Origin: Ustulina deusta
Lineage: Eukaryota; Ascomycota; Sordariomycetes; Xylariales; Xylariaceae
DNA: 64,000 bases
Direction of reading: 5' to 3'
Assembly: GCA_023159155.1 (NCBI GenBank)
Contig: JAJNNX010000062.1
Coordinates: 62,001 to 126,000, forward strand
The position numbers and the translations under genes were made by a program. The first letter of the stretch is position 1. Each line of letters begins with the position of its first letter. Below the pieces are notes generated by a model, which worked only from the letters and a program-made list of their open reading frames with translations, was not told where the DNA came from and ran no database searches. Positions 11,191 through 23,979 of the stretch are shown here, in pieces.

Positions 11191-14041
11191 CTGCTGCAGC
11201 AATATGACGGAGAGAGATTCGACATCCAGAGATAATCACAATGCTGAAAACGACGCTCTTCACATACCTCGCTAGCATGGCCATGGCTATGAATATAACT
11301 ACAAAGCGTCGTGGTGTATGGACTGCGGGGACGGAGAAATCGCCTCGCGCTATGCGGACCTTCTAGGCGCTTTCACGGCGGACAAGGCACGAGCGGTTAT
11401 GATGATGATGCCGACTATGAAGCCCTGTTCTTAGCTCGGTTCGAGACGCCCCTAAGAATATAATAAATTTCGCTATGTAGGTGCTCTATACCCTACGTGC
11501 AGCTAAGTTGTCTCTCTTGCGATCGCAAACTTTTCTCTGTAGACAGCGGCTTTTGGGTGTTACTTACTACCATTGGCCTAGGTTGCTTCTCTTGAGCCTA
11601 TCCTACATCTCTCATGGTTAAAAAGGGTTTACAAGCGCACGACCTGTCACGTACGACCATAGCCATCGGAAAACTCGGGATCCCGTCCGCTCTCCCATAG
11701 ATAAGCCGGTGAGCGCCAGATTAGTAGTTGGGTCGGTGACGACCAGCGAATCCCTGGTGTTGTACGTTTTTTTTTCTTCTTTTCTTCCCTATATAAACAT
11801 TCCAGGCCAAACTGGGTCGCAGAGCGAATATGCACTGCCTCTGACGGAAGACTTCACGGAAACGTCAGGCTCGGCCAACATGGTCTCGGGCAAGGCGCTG
11901 GCGACAACCACGTATGGCAGTCGGGAGGAGTTCATCGAGGGACAGAGGGGACAACAGTTGACGAAGATGGATATCATCTCCATTGACGCGGCTACTTGTG
12001 ATACAGCCGTGGTTCGTTAGATCTAGGGCTTTGGCCTGCCATGAGGGACAACGATTGGAGGGTGAGCTTCATGGAGTTTGATAGTGCGGCTCATGTCTGG
12101 GATCTGGTGGGGCTTTTGGCGAGGAGGGGAGGCGAATGTACGAATTTGGAGTGCGACTTAGATAGCTTACAAGGCATTATTTTAAGGTCACTTCTATATT
12201 CAGAATTCATAGAGGTTGAGGTTGGGCTGGCTCTCTTTGTGGTTGGTACTATGATACTAATATATGGTATGGTATTATGAATGAGAAGGCCTCTGAGATA
12301 CCGGGAATGGGCTGTAATACATGTATACACCTCCCCGGAAAAGGTAGCGACAATCTCTAATCGGGTCACGTTGTTGTGCTAAGATATCGGCAGATGCAGG
12401 AACAAAACCTCTGGTTGGTCACTTGGTCATATGGTCATTGGAATTAATACCTAATAAGTCGCAGTACTTGTTGTAGTATTCCAGGAGTAGCTTATGACGT
12501 CGATTCGGTCGGACAATGAATACAAGCCGGGGCACGTGAGTATAGGTCGGTAGGTACATGCAACGGTACCCTACATGTAGGATACCCACTATGTACATAG
12601 ATAACGTAGGTACATAGGCATCGATTGACTCGCACTAGTCCGGATTAGGGGGAGTCACGTTACTTCAGCCCAGAAAGTCAAAGTCATCCGGGCAACTCGG
12701 GCACGCCCCGCCACTCGACCGCTTTGGTGGGCTGTTGCTGCTGTTTCTCCCCTCCCCTCCTCCCCTCCACTCCACATCGCACGTCGAGCAGCTACCTACC
12801 TATAGGTATCCTGTAGCCTGTAGGTGGATACCTAGGCCCCACAGTGCTTCTTCTCCATTCTCCACCGCCTGAACACATACCGCCCATTATTACCATTACC
12901 AATCTCAGTCCAGCATCTCCTGCCTAAGTGCCTGGCCTACATATCTCCCTACCTATCTGCCTACTTACCTAACCTACCCATCTAACCTTACCTGTCCACC
13001 GCCCCCCCAGCTGCTCACCACTTCTGCTGCTACAACTATCATCACCGCTACCAAACAGCTTCGTCGCATCGAGTCGTCCATCGGCTGCCCCGTTATCGCC
13101 GGCATCACTCATCCCCATCAACAGTCACCCGGCCATTCAGTCATCGAGTGGCTCGGCTGGTCACCGACCAAGTCATACCCATAACAGGTAAGTCGATGAA
13201 TGCGTCGAGCGCGCCATTCGTCATTCGTCATTGTCACCTGCCTAGGCCCCTCTCGCTCTCCCTGTCATTCTCTGTGCCTGTCCTCGCTGCATGCCCTTCT
13301 CTCTTCGTGCCATTGTCGTCGTCTCGGTGCATTCCTAGAAGACGTATCTCGGTACATACAATAACAAGAGTACCTCCACACGAGCACCGTCCCCTCAACC
13401 ACCACGGACATCGGAGGGACAAAGAGAGGGGTAAGAAAGACAAATAGGCCCCAGACAAGATTCAGAGACGCAGCATTCATCAGTCACATCCATCCCAGTA
13501 CACACCTTACACGACACCAGTAGTGCGCATCGATCCCATCGGCTCAGACCTGTCTAGGCACAGAGTCAAGCAGGCAACATCTTAGCTCACGTAACACATT
13601 GTCCAGCGTCTCTCTCTCCCCTTCCCTCCCTCTTTTTTTCTCTTCATTTTCATCACCATTCTGGCTGTCATCACATCACTCTGTTTTTACTTCTGACACC
13701 TGTACCTTAAAACAAGGCCTACTAAACCTTCTTTCCCTTCCCCTTCATTCTTCGCCTTTCCCCAATCTCGCAATCCGCCAACTACCCGTCGTCTGCTTAG
13801 TCTTCCGTCTTTGATAATCATCCTCGACCGCTATCCAGTTCGCCCCTCGCAAACCCACTGCCTGCCTACCTTGCCTTTTATCTTCCTGTCCAATCCCGAC
13901 AGACCCAGCTTGAACCTTGACCTACTTCGCCTTGTTGGATTCCCACGACGCTGTCAACGTCACCAACTGACATCAAGACCTCAGTACTTTGTCATCGTCA
14001 ACAACGAACAACCGAGTCCTTGTCACACATCTACCGCCAAA
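10269..14041. other. Long intergenic region upstream of ATG8
   Basis: No gene I can support. It holds a CTG/TTG microsatellite near 11.15 kb, a possible exon-like open stretch at 11810-12020 without family match, many GTAGGTACC-type motifs (12.5-12.8 kb), and a CT-rich leader from about 12.7 kb to the ATG8 start. An open frame runs upstream in phase with ATG8 from 13811, but similarity begins only at the ATG8 Met. Confidence 0.5.
11143..11201. repeat. TTG/CTG trinucleotide microsatellite
   Basis: Imperfect run of TTG and CTG triplets ending in GCAGCA. It would encode poly-Leu or poly-Gln if translated, but no gene structure surrounds it. Confidence 0.9.
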
Positions 14042-14594
14042 ATGCGAAGCAAATTTAAGGATGAGCATCCCTTCGAGAAGCGCAAGGCTGAAGCCGAGCG
14101 CATCCGTCAGAAATACTCTGACCGCATCCCCGTATGTCACCCCTCATGTCACCAACGCCTCTACGTCGCATCATCGGACATCCGCCTCCGCCATCGTATG
14201 CGCCGCTTGTGTCGATGCTCTTCTGCTAACCTCGACTTCCGCTCTTTAGGTCATCTGCGAGAAGGTAGAAAAGTCCGACATCGCTACTATTGATAAGAAG
14301 AAGTACCTCGTACCTGCAGATCTTACCGTAGGCCAGTTCGTCTACGTCATCCGAAAGCGCATCAAGTTGTCTCCCGAGAAAGCCATCTTCATCTTCGTTG
14401 ATGAGGTCCTCCCCCCGACTGCTGCCCTCATGAGCAGCATCTACGAAGAGCACAAAGATGAAGATGGGTATGTCTCTCTTTCTATCTTCACATCTCTCTC
14501 CATTTATGATTTATGTCCCGCTGACTCTCCCTCTCCGTTCAGATTTCTCTATATTACGTATTCGGGCGAGAACACTTTCGGCGAGGCGGCTTAG
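14042..14594 (+). CDS. ATG8: Autophagy ubiquitin-like protein Atg8
   Basis: Three exons, 14042..14131, 14250..14467 and 14543..14594, give 119 residues. The introns are 118 nt (GTATGT...TTAG) and 75 nt (GTATGT...TCAG). The sequence has all the hallmarks: [57 protein letters not shown], and [13 protein letters not shown]. Gly116 is the residue exposed by the Atg4 protease and then conjugated to phosphatidylethanolamine on autophagosomal membranes. The cleaved tail here is only Glu-Ala-Ala. The intron after codon 30, before VIC, is the usual fungal position. The gene has a long CT-rich leader, and flanking space on both sides is gene-free for more than 2.5 kb. Confidence 0.97.
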
Positions 14595-17152
14595 AGTTGA
14601 CGTTTAGTTGCTTTCAAGGGGTTCCTCGGCGTTCACAGGTTCGACTTCACGGTTGCGATAATACGCGATGGCACAGTGCGCTATGGATTATGAAAGGAAG
14701 ATGGGAGTGCCTCAGGGATCAACTCGTCGCAGGGAATTCGGGCCTCTTAAATGATCTGCGCAGGCGAAATACCTTCATGCCTTCTCCATGTTCTTCAGTT
14801 TCATCATCAGCGAATATGACCAACAGTGGCATTCTGCCCACCAGTTTGCCTGTCTCCCGTAACCACTACACCTTCTCCCGGTGCTCTGAATCGTCCCAAA
14901 TCTATCTTTGTTGCAATCCTGACACCCAGCTGACGGCTCCTTTATTGGAACAAAGAAGAGCAGTATCGTGTTATGGAGTATTATAATCATTCCGTGTCGT
15001 TCTATTTGCGTGCCACTAGCTCTATTGAATATGACGGCCTATAGCGTAGTCATTTGCGTGCCTCGCTCAGTAGTTGTAGATTATTATCTATCACGTTCTC
15101 CAGCTCTCATATAACTACACAAAGGGGGCATGACTTCCTTTGTTTCCTAGGACATAATGGAATAAATAAATCATTCGCGTGCTTGGGAGTCGGTTTACTC
15201 TTTTGGCGTGGAGTCCGGTGAAAGGATACACTCCTTTAGATATCACTCATGAAGGGGCTTCCTAATTTCCGCCCGTGATGAAAACCCCCGGGAATTAGGT
15301 TTGATTTTCATAGTTGTGTTTCTGTCACCGTTCAGACCGCCGATGGTCCCAGTGAGAACAATCTCTCATTCATAAATAGGGAAGTTGTATGTATACCTAA
15401 CCAGCAAGATCTGCCTTGCTAGCTTATACAGGAGGAGTATTGGCAGTCCAGTGCCGTATTATTATTGCCAGCTAACCTGGCCAATTCCAGACAAAACCAA
15501 GCTTGGACAATAAACGGAGTGACCACGCAGCTAGGGGTCTTCTAGGTTTTTAATTTTTTAATTTTTGGTTTTTTGCGAAATGTTTGATTTGCACACATGT
15601 TTAGGTTTTTCGTGGTTATAGTAACGTAGATCTTTTTACAGTCCCACAAAGTAATGTTACAATTCGGGTTTAAAAAAATAAAAAAAAGTAGAGTTCTCTC
15701 TACAGAGCCGTGTGTTATGGCCCTAACCATGGGCATACATACATACATACATATCTATGCAAATGTAGACGGTTAAACAGCACGACCCGACAACGTGCTT
15801 CTCTCGCCGGTGTGGTGTGGCGGCACGGTTCAACAACCTACCTACCTACCTCTTGAAGACATCAATCACATAGGTTTATTTTCGCGCCGGCGGTTTACTA
15901 TCCCTACTACTTCGAACACTCTATTGAACTTAAAGAGTATAGGTAGGCAGGAATAATTCGGGGCGAATGTGCCTTGAAGGGTAATCTTTTCGAATTTCCG
16001 CCCCTCGCTTATATGACTTGACTCCGTCCATCTTCATTTGCATCACGGCTTTGCATCACGGCTTTGCGACCGTTAAAAAAGACAGACCAACAAACCAACC
16101 AACCCAAAGCCGTAGTAGACATGAAGGCCCCTCATCTCCCGTCTCCATCCGACATGAGGCAAGTGGATGTATCTGCACTACACGGGAACAATGCGACAAG
16201 AAGGCACTTAGAGGTGTTGACTTATCGGTATCTTGAGAGCAACCAAACATTTATGTCGAGGTCTCACAGCATCGTGGTGGATCGCGGGACGGCCCATGTC
16301 GTTACACTCTCAGCTGTTTCTTGATAGGGAAATGGTCATTGCGGAGCAGTTACATTGCAGCCCAATAATGAACGCTTGCAGATATATATATATTCTTGAT
16401 CGGTGTTGCGGGTCAAGATGCAACGAAGAAGTTCGACAAATACTACCGACTGGCATTATTGGGTCAATGTCAGCTCAAGCTGCGTATTGGCGTATTGAGG
16501 GCTGGCGAGAGCTCGCGGAAATAAACACTCCCTTCACAGCTGGCGTTATTCCAAGGACTTCGCATCAGATAAAGCCAACCTAGTAGCAGTAGAGAAAACG
16601 ACTTTTCTTATATTGGAGCGCAGTGACCCCCAACGCTTTAAATCCGCCCGCCATCCTTCCTCTACTCCTTGCACCGCTTTTGCAAATTATTGACACAAGA
16701 ACGCCAGACGGACGACGAGGCGAGGGGAAAAGGTATATCGTACATGGGTGAATGCCAAGCTTCATACAGTCCTCATCATCAGCATTAGTAGGCCCGTCAA
16801 AACCCAGGCCCCAAGCGGGAAACCCGCCAATTATGCTACCTACTGCTTGCCTCTGCTGTTCCGAGAGGACATGCCGTCCCACATCTCCACAGCCCATCTC
16901 CGGGTATGGATTCCACACTCTCAAACGATGGCGCCACTCCAGCAGAAGAGCCAGCCCGAAAAAAGAAGATGGTCTTCGTTTCAAAATCAATGATATCAAT
17001 CCCAATGCGGAACGCGCAACTGCGACGTTGACAAAATGTAAGCAGCCAAAACCCCCAACACCGAATAGGAAATCAAAAGTTAACTTCATATCCAGTTTGA
17101 CGCCGATATGCTAATGATGACGAGGGAAAATTAGAAGCGGTCGGAGAAAACT
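14595..17152. other. Intergenic between ATG8 and ptaB 3' ends
   Basis: Convergent 3' flanks. Open frames at 14.6-15.0 kb and 16.6-17.1 kb (both strands) show no recognisable domain and no compatible splice pattern. No terminator or RNA gene is identifiable. Confidence 0.5.
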
Positions 17153-19101
17153 TTATGTTGGATTCGTCTTCTGGCGTTTGTTGTGTGCCATACGAGGCGT
17201 AGGCGGATTCTTTTTGGCTACGCCGTTGACCTGAGGTGCGCCCAAACTGGCCGGTGTGGGAGCGCCGCTATCCTCCTCTGCTTTTACCGTCGAAGGCCTC
17301 CTCCGTTTGTTACTCGCTGGGCTGGTATTAGCACTGGGCCCGCTGGAATTCGTCCCTTGTTGGCTCTGCTGGAGCTGCATGCCGGGTGCTTGCATATGAC
17401 CCTGTGCGGGACTTCCCATATGGGGGGAATTGGGAAGCTGTAGATGTGATGCAGCCGGCGAAGCGCCTAAGGGAAACTGGCTAAAACTCGGCGTCCGTTG
17501 ACTTGGTGGGATATTAGCCGAGGGATGCCCATTCATCATCGCTTGCTGTGGAACATTCGTAATATTGGTGTTGACATATTGTTCGAGGGCCTGATATGGG
17601 GAAAGCGTCGAATGTGTTTGGTAGTAGTTGAATAGTGGCTAACACAACATGGATTAGCAAGTGCCCCTTATTGGGATGATAATCAAAATGCTCAGCAGGC
17701 AACTCCCTTGCTGTGCCCAACTACCTGGTGTCGACTTACATTCATTTGCCCCATCACTTCGACGATCTGCGATAAAAATGTTAGTTTACAAGGTAAAATG
17801 TCCCGCGGGGAAGGGGAGGGGCACAACAACACATACTTCGAGAAATTGAAAGACGGGTTCCGTGATGCCCATGTTTAGTTTGACGGCGGAATGGGGTATC
17901 ACGAAATCAGGAGGCGGATTCGGCGGTGACTTCATCTGTTTCGACTTGCCCTTCTTGTTCATCTCGGGAGAGCCGTTCACGTCTTGTCCGTTTACCTTTT
18001 TCCACTCTTTCGCCCATGAATGTGTTGGCCTGGCCGCATTAATGACCATCTTTCTCGAAACGTATTCCTCGTGGCCATTTGTATTGAACTCCAGCACCTC
18101 TAGCTTCTGTTCATTATCAAACTGTGCTTTAAGCTGCCCAGTCGCAACCACCTAACCCAGCGCGTCAGTAAGGGAGATCAAAAGCAATCAGTTGTGTCAC
18201 GTAGCGTGTATGTACATACGTGAGAGTTCTCAAACCAATATATCAGGTTAGCCCTAGTGTTCTCGAGGAAATGACAGCCGTTGGGTAATTGCCTGTCGGT
18301 CGTATTCTTCTCGAATGTTAACTGTATCTGGCGGATGCCGCTCTGAAAGTGCGTATGAAAATATCTGGCGAGCGCTGGTTGAACTATCTCGTATTGCTTG
18401 TCTGGTCCGTGCTCTTCGCTCAAAGGGTCAGATCCAGTAATTGGAAGAGATAGTCGGAAGACACCTCTATGTGAGAAGAACCGATCTACAAACATCTGCC
18501 AATAGTGTACATCATCTTTCCCCTTATTGCTCTATTCGAATCGTTAGAGGCACGCTAGTCCACGTTATACTGATTGTAACGAACCTGGAAACTACTCAAA
18601 CATTCGCTAAACTGCATTAATTTTAGCAAGCAATGACCTTTCATTATAGTCTCATTTTTGTGCTGTTGAGCATGTTGCATTTGGGAATAGGCAAGCTGTT
18701 GCGCTTGAATTAACTGCGCAGTGGGCTGCTGTTGAGGTTGGCCTGCCGGTTGGTTCTGTGTCTGGGGCTGCTGTTGGGGCGGCTGTTGGGGTTGTTGTGA
18801 TGGGTTGACTTGAGGTGCGGTTGGACCTTGAGTCTGTGGCTGACTGGCTTGACTGCTGGCGGGTGTGGCTGCTCTTTGAGGGCCCTGGGCACCGGCAGAG
18901 GCTTGTTGAGGTTGGTGTTGGCCCTGTTGCGGCTGCCCCTGTTGTTGCTGTTGTTGCGGCTGCTGGGGTTGACCTTGGGGTTGTTGAGGTTGAGGTTGGG
19001 GCTGAGGTTGAGGCGTAGGCTGAGGGTGTTGATTCTGTGCCATCGTTGTTGGCATCTGCTGCGCCATAGACTGAGCAAGCTGGTGTTGCTGCTGTTGTTG
19101 T

Positions 19102-19133
<32 letters not shown>

Positions 19134-20007
19134 CTGTTGCTGCATTGACTGGAGTTGATGTGCTGTTATGTGGCCGGGATGACCTGGCTGGCCTCCCTGG
19201 TGCATCGCATTGTTCGCAGCCTGCTGTGCCTGCTGAGCCTGGTGTTGCTGGTGTTGCTGGTGTAGTACTTGTTGTAGTGCGAGCTGGAAGTTACCCGGGT
19301 TAGCCATACGGTATGACCGACAAGACGAGGGCACGGTATATTTTGATACAGCTTCCGCCACGGAATCCAATATACTTACTTGTTGCTGCTGTTGCTGGGT
19401 AGCTGGATGGCCGCCACCTTGCTGAAGATGGCCCTGCTGGAGATGTCCCGGTATCCGTGGTTGCATGCCACCTTGTCTCGCTGCCAATTGCTGATATTGC
19501 GCCGTAGCCATGTTTCCCATGACGGGCACGGGTATGCCGAGATTCATTTGCTGTTGGAGCATGGCCTGTCTCTGTTGCTGTAGAATCTGTTGTTGCCGCA
19601 TAGCAAATATATTCGGGTTCATATTGGGGTTTTGTGGTTGGGACGTCACTACAATAGCATGTTAGCAACAACTCGGATCGTCATTAATCGCAGCTTAGAA
19701 ATGACTTTGCTTGTGGGAAGCACTCACTGTAGGGCTGTTGTGCAAACATTTGCGGGTTGAGATGTTGGAGAGCGTGAGCATTAGGACCAGCACCTTGAGG
19801 CATGCCTCCCATCATGGCAACAGGATTCACTTGTCCGCCAGGACCGGAAGCGGCCATGTGAGCGGCCATCTGGGGCGGCATACCCGGTTGAGCCCCAGGT
19901 TGGCTGGGATTATGAGCCATGCCGGGAGCAGCCATAGGATGACCGGGATGAACACCGGGGTGCTGTTGCATTGATGGGTGGAAACCCGGGGCCATACTCG
20001 CCATCAT
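17153..20007 (-). CDS. ptaB: PtaB/Mfg1-type LIM-domain-binding protein homologue, transcriptional co-regulator
   Basis: Seven exons on the minus strand: 19728..20007, 19380..19648, 18585..19283, 18220..18531, 17837..18151, 17740..17766 and 17153..17638. They close in phase to 795 residues. The N-terminal half is low-complexity Gln/Pro/Met/Gly, with a ~19-Gln run near residue 231. Residues ~400-650 form an Ldb1-like dimerisation domain (HYWQMFVDRFFS, RGVFRLSLP, YEIVQPALARYFHT, NLIYWFENSH, FVIPHSAVKLNMGITEPVFQ). The C-terminus has a basic KRRRPSTVK patch followed by Pro-rich sequence. In Aspergilli and yeasts this family partners Som1/Flo8 to control adhesion, hyphal growth and development. Exon 6 is a 27-nt micro-exon (IVEVMGQMN). 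Intron 2 is 96 nt, stop-free and in frame, so it may be retained; I removed it because it has GTAAGT and a CTAAC branch point 15 nt before CAG. Confidence 0.85.
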
Positions 20008-22240
20008 GTCTAATATTGTCGACTACCCACAGCGTGGATATCGACGTAACGCTTTTTGTGATATATCATGCGCGTCTGGAATGGCAGCCAGGGGCTGGAT
20101 GCGGTACGCGCGCGTCGTAGCGCCGTGGATCAATGTATCACGACGAGAAGGAAGAAGAGTAGCGCAATATAGGTCGCTACGAAGCCTAGAAGGGTGTGAC
20201 TAGGGGTATGGAACGCGGTCAGAACTTGGGGATCTGCTCTTCAGTCAGGCGACGACACGTTAGATTGAAGATGCGATGCGGCCAAGGGCGTCGTGGGTCG
20301 ATCGCCAGGAAGGCGGAGGGTCTGCTCTATCTAACCGACAGACAAACGAGCCGTGAAAAGGCGGGCGAGTGCTGCAGCAAGGGATGCTGCTACGGTCGAC
20401 CGAGCGGTTCCACTTTGAGCGACAATACTCGATGTAGTATGGGAGACATGCAGAGAGAGAAAGAAACGAGGAGGAGGCAGAAGTAGAGATGGAGACAAGT
20501 CGTCCTCGTCGTTGTCACGAGCTCCGGATGATGCAGTAGCACATGGCCGGAGCGGAATAGGAAAAGATAAAAGTATAATGGGTCGGCGATAATTATGCGC
20601 GTGAACGCGACACTATTGGACCCGTTGAATCGCGAATGGACCAGAACCTACACCACAACGACAAGCCGGTCTTGTTTGTGTGTCTGTCGGTGCTGGCGGG
20701 TGGGTAGTGCGTAGCTGTGGCCCAGAATGACTGGCCAGCGAGAGTTGCTCGAGTCAGTCTCGTGGTGCGCTGTCGCGCTGGAGAGAGGCGGGAGCGGGTA
20801 GCGGCAGGGAGGAAGAGTCGAGGTTGGGGGTGGTGACAGTCGAGTCGCACGTAATTATCGTAGGCGAAGCTGGCTCTCTGAGATGGGCGTTGGTGCGAGT
20901 AGTGGTTGTATGCAGCAGCAGCAGCGGCTGGAGGCGTGAGAGGGATTGTAGATTTGGAGGTGTGTCGTCGGATTAAGTTGCAGATGGATGGGGATGGCTA
21001 TGGGTACAGCAGAGTAGGGCGGTAGGGCACACGCGCGGGAGTCGAACGAGTAGCGATGGTGGTAGCGGGAACAGCAAGCGACGGCGGCGGCGGCGGCTTG
21101 CAGAGACGATCGGTCGGTCGGTCGGGTGTGTCGAACCCTGGATGGCGCTGGGAGGGATGGGAGGGAGGGTTATGGGTGCAGGACAAATGTGGATATGATG
21201 GATAGGGATAGGCAAAGAAGGGCGGATTTGATTAATCAGACAGACAGACAGGACAAGACCGGGCCAACCTAGAGGAGAAAGTGACAGGAACGTGGGCGAG
21301 GGATGGATGGGAGGCCGGGAGCAGGTGCTGGGTGGAGTGGATTCGGGGTGACAGTGTGGACAGTGTGTGTCACGGTATTGTGTAACCTAGGTAGTTTCGT
21401 GGTTATGCAATAATTGGTAATGAAGTCAGGACTACCGGGGTTCCAAGGTTGTCTACCGGGGTTGTGGTGGTGTGTTGGCGTGCGGGTTTAGTGCATACAG
21501 CTCCCGGTAGGTGCCTTTGGTAGTGTAGGTATAGGCGCGCTTGAGTGTACCGAAGTGCCTGGGTACCTACTACACTAGGTTAGGTAACCACAACTCCAGT
21601 ACCGAACCCTACATGTGTGCCTTACTACGTACGTACCTACTTCTTAGTACAGTACCTGGACAGGGTACTAAGGTAGGTACGGAGTCTAGTGCAGGTGCTG
21701 TGTTGTGATATAGTGCAGTGTAGCTTGAGTTGAAACCAACGTCTAATTGATTGCCTAGATATGTTAGTTTGTTAGTCAGAAAACAATAGCAAAAGCAGGA
21801 GAGGGAAGGAAAGAAATATTCGAGAGACAAAAAAAAAAAAAGAGTACTAAGAGAAAGGTTATCTTGTCTCTGTTTGTCTTATTTAGAAGTAGTAGTGTTT
21901 TTTTTAGATTTGGTCTAGGACCAACAAGATACTGCATACTTTAGTAGGTAAGTATGGCGCGATGATAAGGACTGGGTGCCTCGGATAACATGGTGAAATA
22001 CAGCATATAGAGTAGGTATAGTCCGCCCTCTTAGGTATTATATACCGAGAGAGCTATAGTGCCTGTTGGTAGTGTATAATGTCTGGTGGTTCACCACACG
22101 CCACAGCAACTTTGCTTGTTGGCTTCGGTAGGTGACTCAAGAGAAAGAGGTATGTACCTAGAGTTACTGTAGATAGATTCTAACATGGAATCCGAGTTTA
22201 AAACACAAACATGGAAAGAATGAATACCTACCTAGCACAT

Positions 22241-22287
22241 ACTCTCTCTTTCTCTCACTCTCTCTTTCTCTCACTCTCTCTCTCACA
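22241..22287. repeat. CT-rich microsatellite
   Basis: Imperfect ACTCTCTCTTTCTCTC units repeated across about 47 bp. Confidence 0.85.
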
Positions 22288-23291
22288 GCCACCGAAATAT
22301 ATATATATTTCTTTTTCTTCTTCTTTCTCTTATTCTTATTTCTATTGTTTCTGTGTTGCTGTTAAATTGTGTGCTGATTAGCTGGCGATTGGTGGATCGA
22401 TATGCTGTAAACCAACAACTGTTGTGGATCACCTGGATGTGGAAGCTGGGTGTGGGTTCGGGTGTTCTGGGTTGTGGTAGCAGCGAGATAGAAGAGTAGG
22501 TATGTTGGTGCCGTAGCGATGTTGGCGCATCTTCTGAGAGCCACGGAAAACGTGGAGTGCGAGAGAAAGAGGGAAAAGCCGATGCTGTTGGGTCAAGTGG
22601 GCTGGCCACAATCCCCGTCGAGGAACAGCAAGCGTGACAGGGGTTATTTATGGTGAGGATGGTACTTGGTGTGGAGCCGAGGGAGCAAAATTTGGAGTGG
22701 GGGCTCTGACGTGCATCAGCGCCCTCTGTCCAATGAAAAGCCCTCAACTGGCCGGATCCCGGATTATATATAGCTCCTGACACCATTTATAGTATGTAGG
22801 TACATCGGATCCTCCTAGTATTGCATACATAGTATACTACGTAGTACCTGATAGTTTCTTAGAGACTGCACATAGCAGTGTAGGTATACCTATGTTATAT
22901 AGTGATGAATAGTAATGATAGGAAGATGAAAGGGCAAACAGTACAAAAAATAAAGGTAGGCAGGAAGGGTTTCTATTACTTTTATAGGTAATGCTTATAT
23001 GTTTTGTAGTATATTTTCTAGTTCACAACCTTTTTCATTTCTGTGAAAGGGTACCTACCTACCCATGTAGGTGGGTAGGTACCTAGGTAACATTATGTAG
23101 GTAGGTACACAGGTACTACGGTAGCTTAGTTGGACAGGTTTAGACACTGTTAAGATACCTGTACGCACTTCCTGTCAGCTGACAACAAGAGATACAGTTT
23201 ATCCGATAAGACACCATCCACGCGGTCCCCACTAGAATTTTTTTTTCTTTCCCTTTTCTCGCGAGGCTCTGCTCTGCTCCGCTTTCTCTTC

Positions 23292-23979
23292 TATAAATTT
23301 TGACCATTCGCCTTTCTTGTACTTCTCTCTATCACACTTCAACAACTTCATAGCATCTTCTCACACCAGCAGCAAGGCCATCAATCTTTGTGCAGTAGTT
23401 GATTAGTTCAGTTCGGTTTGCTTCTCTGCGCTTTCCGCGTAGTGATTTGAATCCATGGTGAGTCTCAATCATGTTTCCCTCCGCCCGCTATCATCATTAC
23501 CTCCTCTTCTCAGGATGACATCTAAACAAATTGTCTTCTTTTCCCAACCGAATCGCCCATGAAGAAGTTTTCGACTGTTCGGGCTCTAGCAGCCTGTTAC
23601 TTGCCAGTATACTTTGTCTGATTTCGTGTGTCATTCGCGCCTTGTGCGCACTTGTACACGATCTAGAGAGGACCTGTTATGCGACAATTATCCTTTCATC
23701 TGCCTGCACCCAACCGCTAACCTCGGCATCTTCAGGTTCTTAGGTCTTTTCCGCCTTGACGCTTTGGCAGTAGCAAATACTACCGGCTTTTCCACGGATG
23801 CCAGCCCTTTGCACCGACTTGTGTTTCAGTCGGTAGGCAAGCCAGCATATTTCTCTTCGCACAAATCAACCCGGGCAGTCTATTTTGATAGAATAGGGTT
23901 TCCATCACTATTCGCAGTTTCCACTCGAGTTTCTGTTGAGCTTAGTTTGAAGAAATTTTGTATGTCACGGCAAGACTAG
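23292..23979 (+). other. Candidate spliced transcript without a long ORF
   Basis: A CT-rich tract is followed by TATAAA at 23292-23297. Two good intron candidates follow: 23458..23513 (GTGAGT to TTCTCAG) and 23607..23735 (GTATAC, CGCTAAC branch point, ATCTTCAG). The first ATG (23455) would encode only four codons after splicing, and the next (23559, MKKFSTVRALAAC) only 23. One frame stays open from the last acceptor to 23979 but matches no family I know. This could be a non-coding RNA, a peptide gene, or chance; all is inference. Confidence 0.3.

Noticed and set aside
11709..12020. Exon-like plus frame after a T-rich stretch
   Set aside because: A possible acceptor and an open frame exist, but I could find no compatible upstream exon, no start and no family resemblance.
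13811..14131. In-frame N-terminal extension of ATG8 by about 77 codons
   Set aside because: Atg8 proteins start at [14 protein letters not shown]; the upstream residues are CT-rich leader translation.
16580..17114. Overlapping frames on both strands downstream of ptaB
   Set aside because: Neither strand shows a domain; the frames probably lie in 3' flanking sequence.
18810..19148. Leucine-rich plus-strand frames opposite the ptaB Gln-rich exon
   Set aside because: They are the antisense of CAG/CAA repeats; the minus-strand gene explains the sequence fully.
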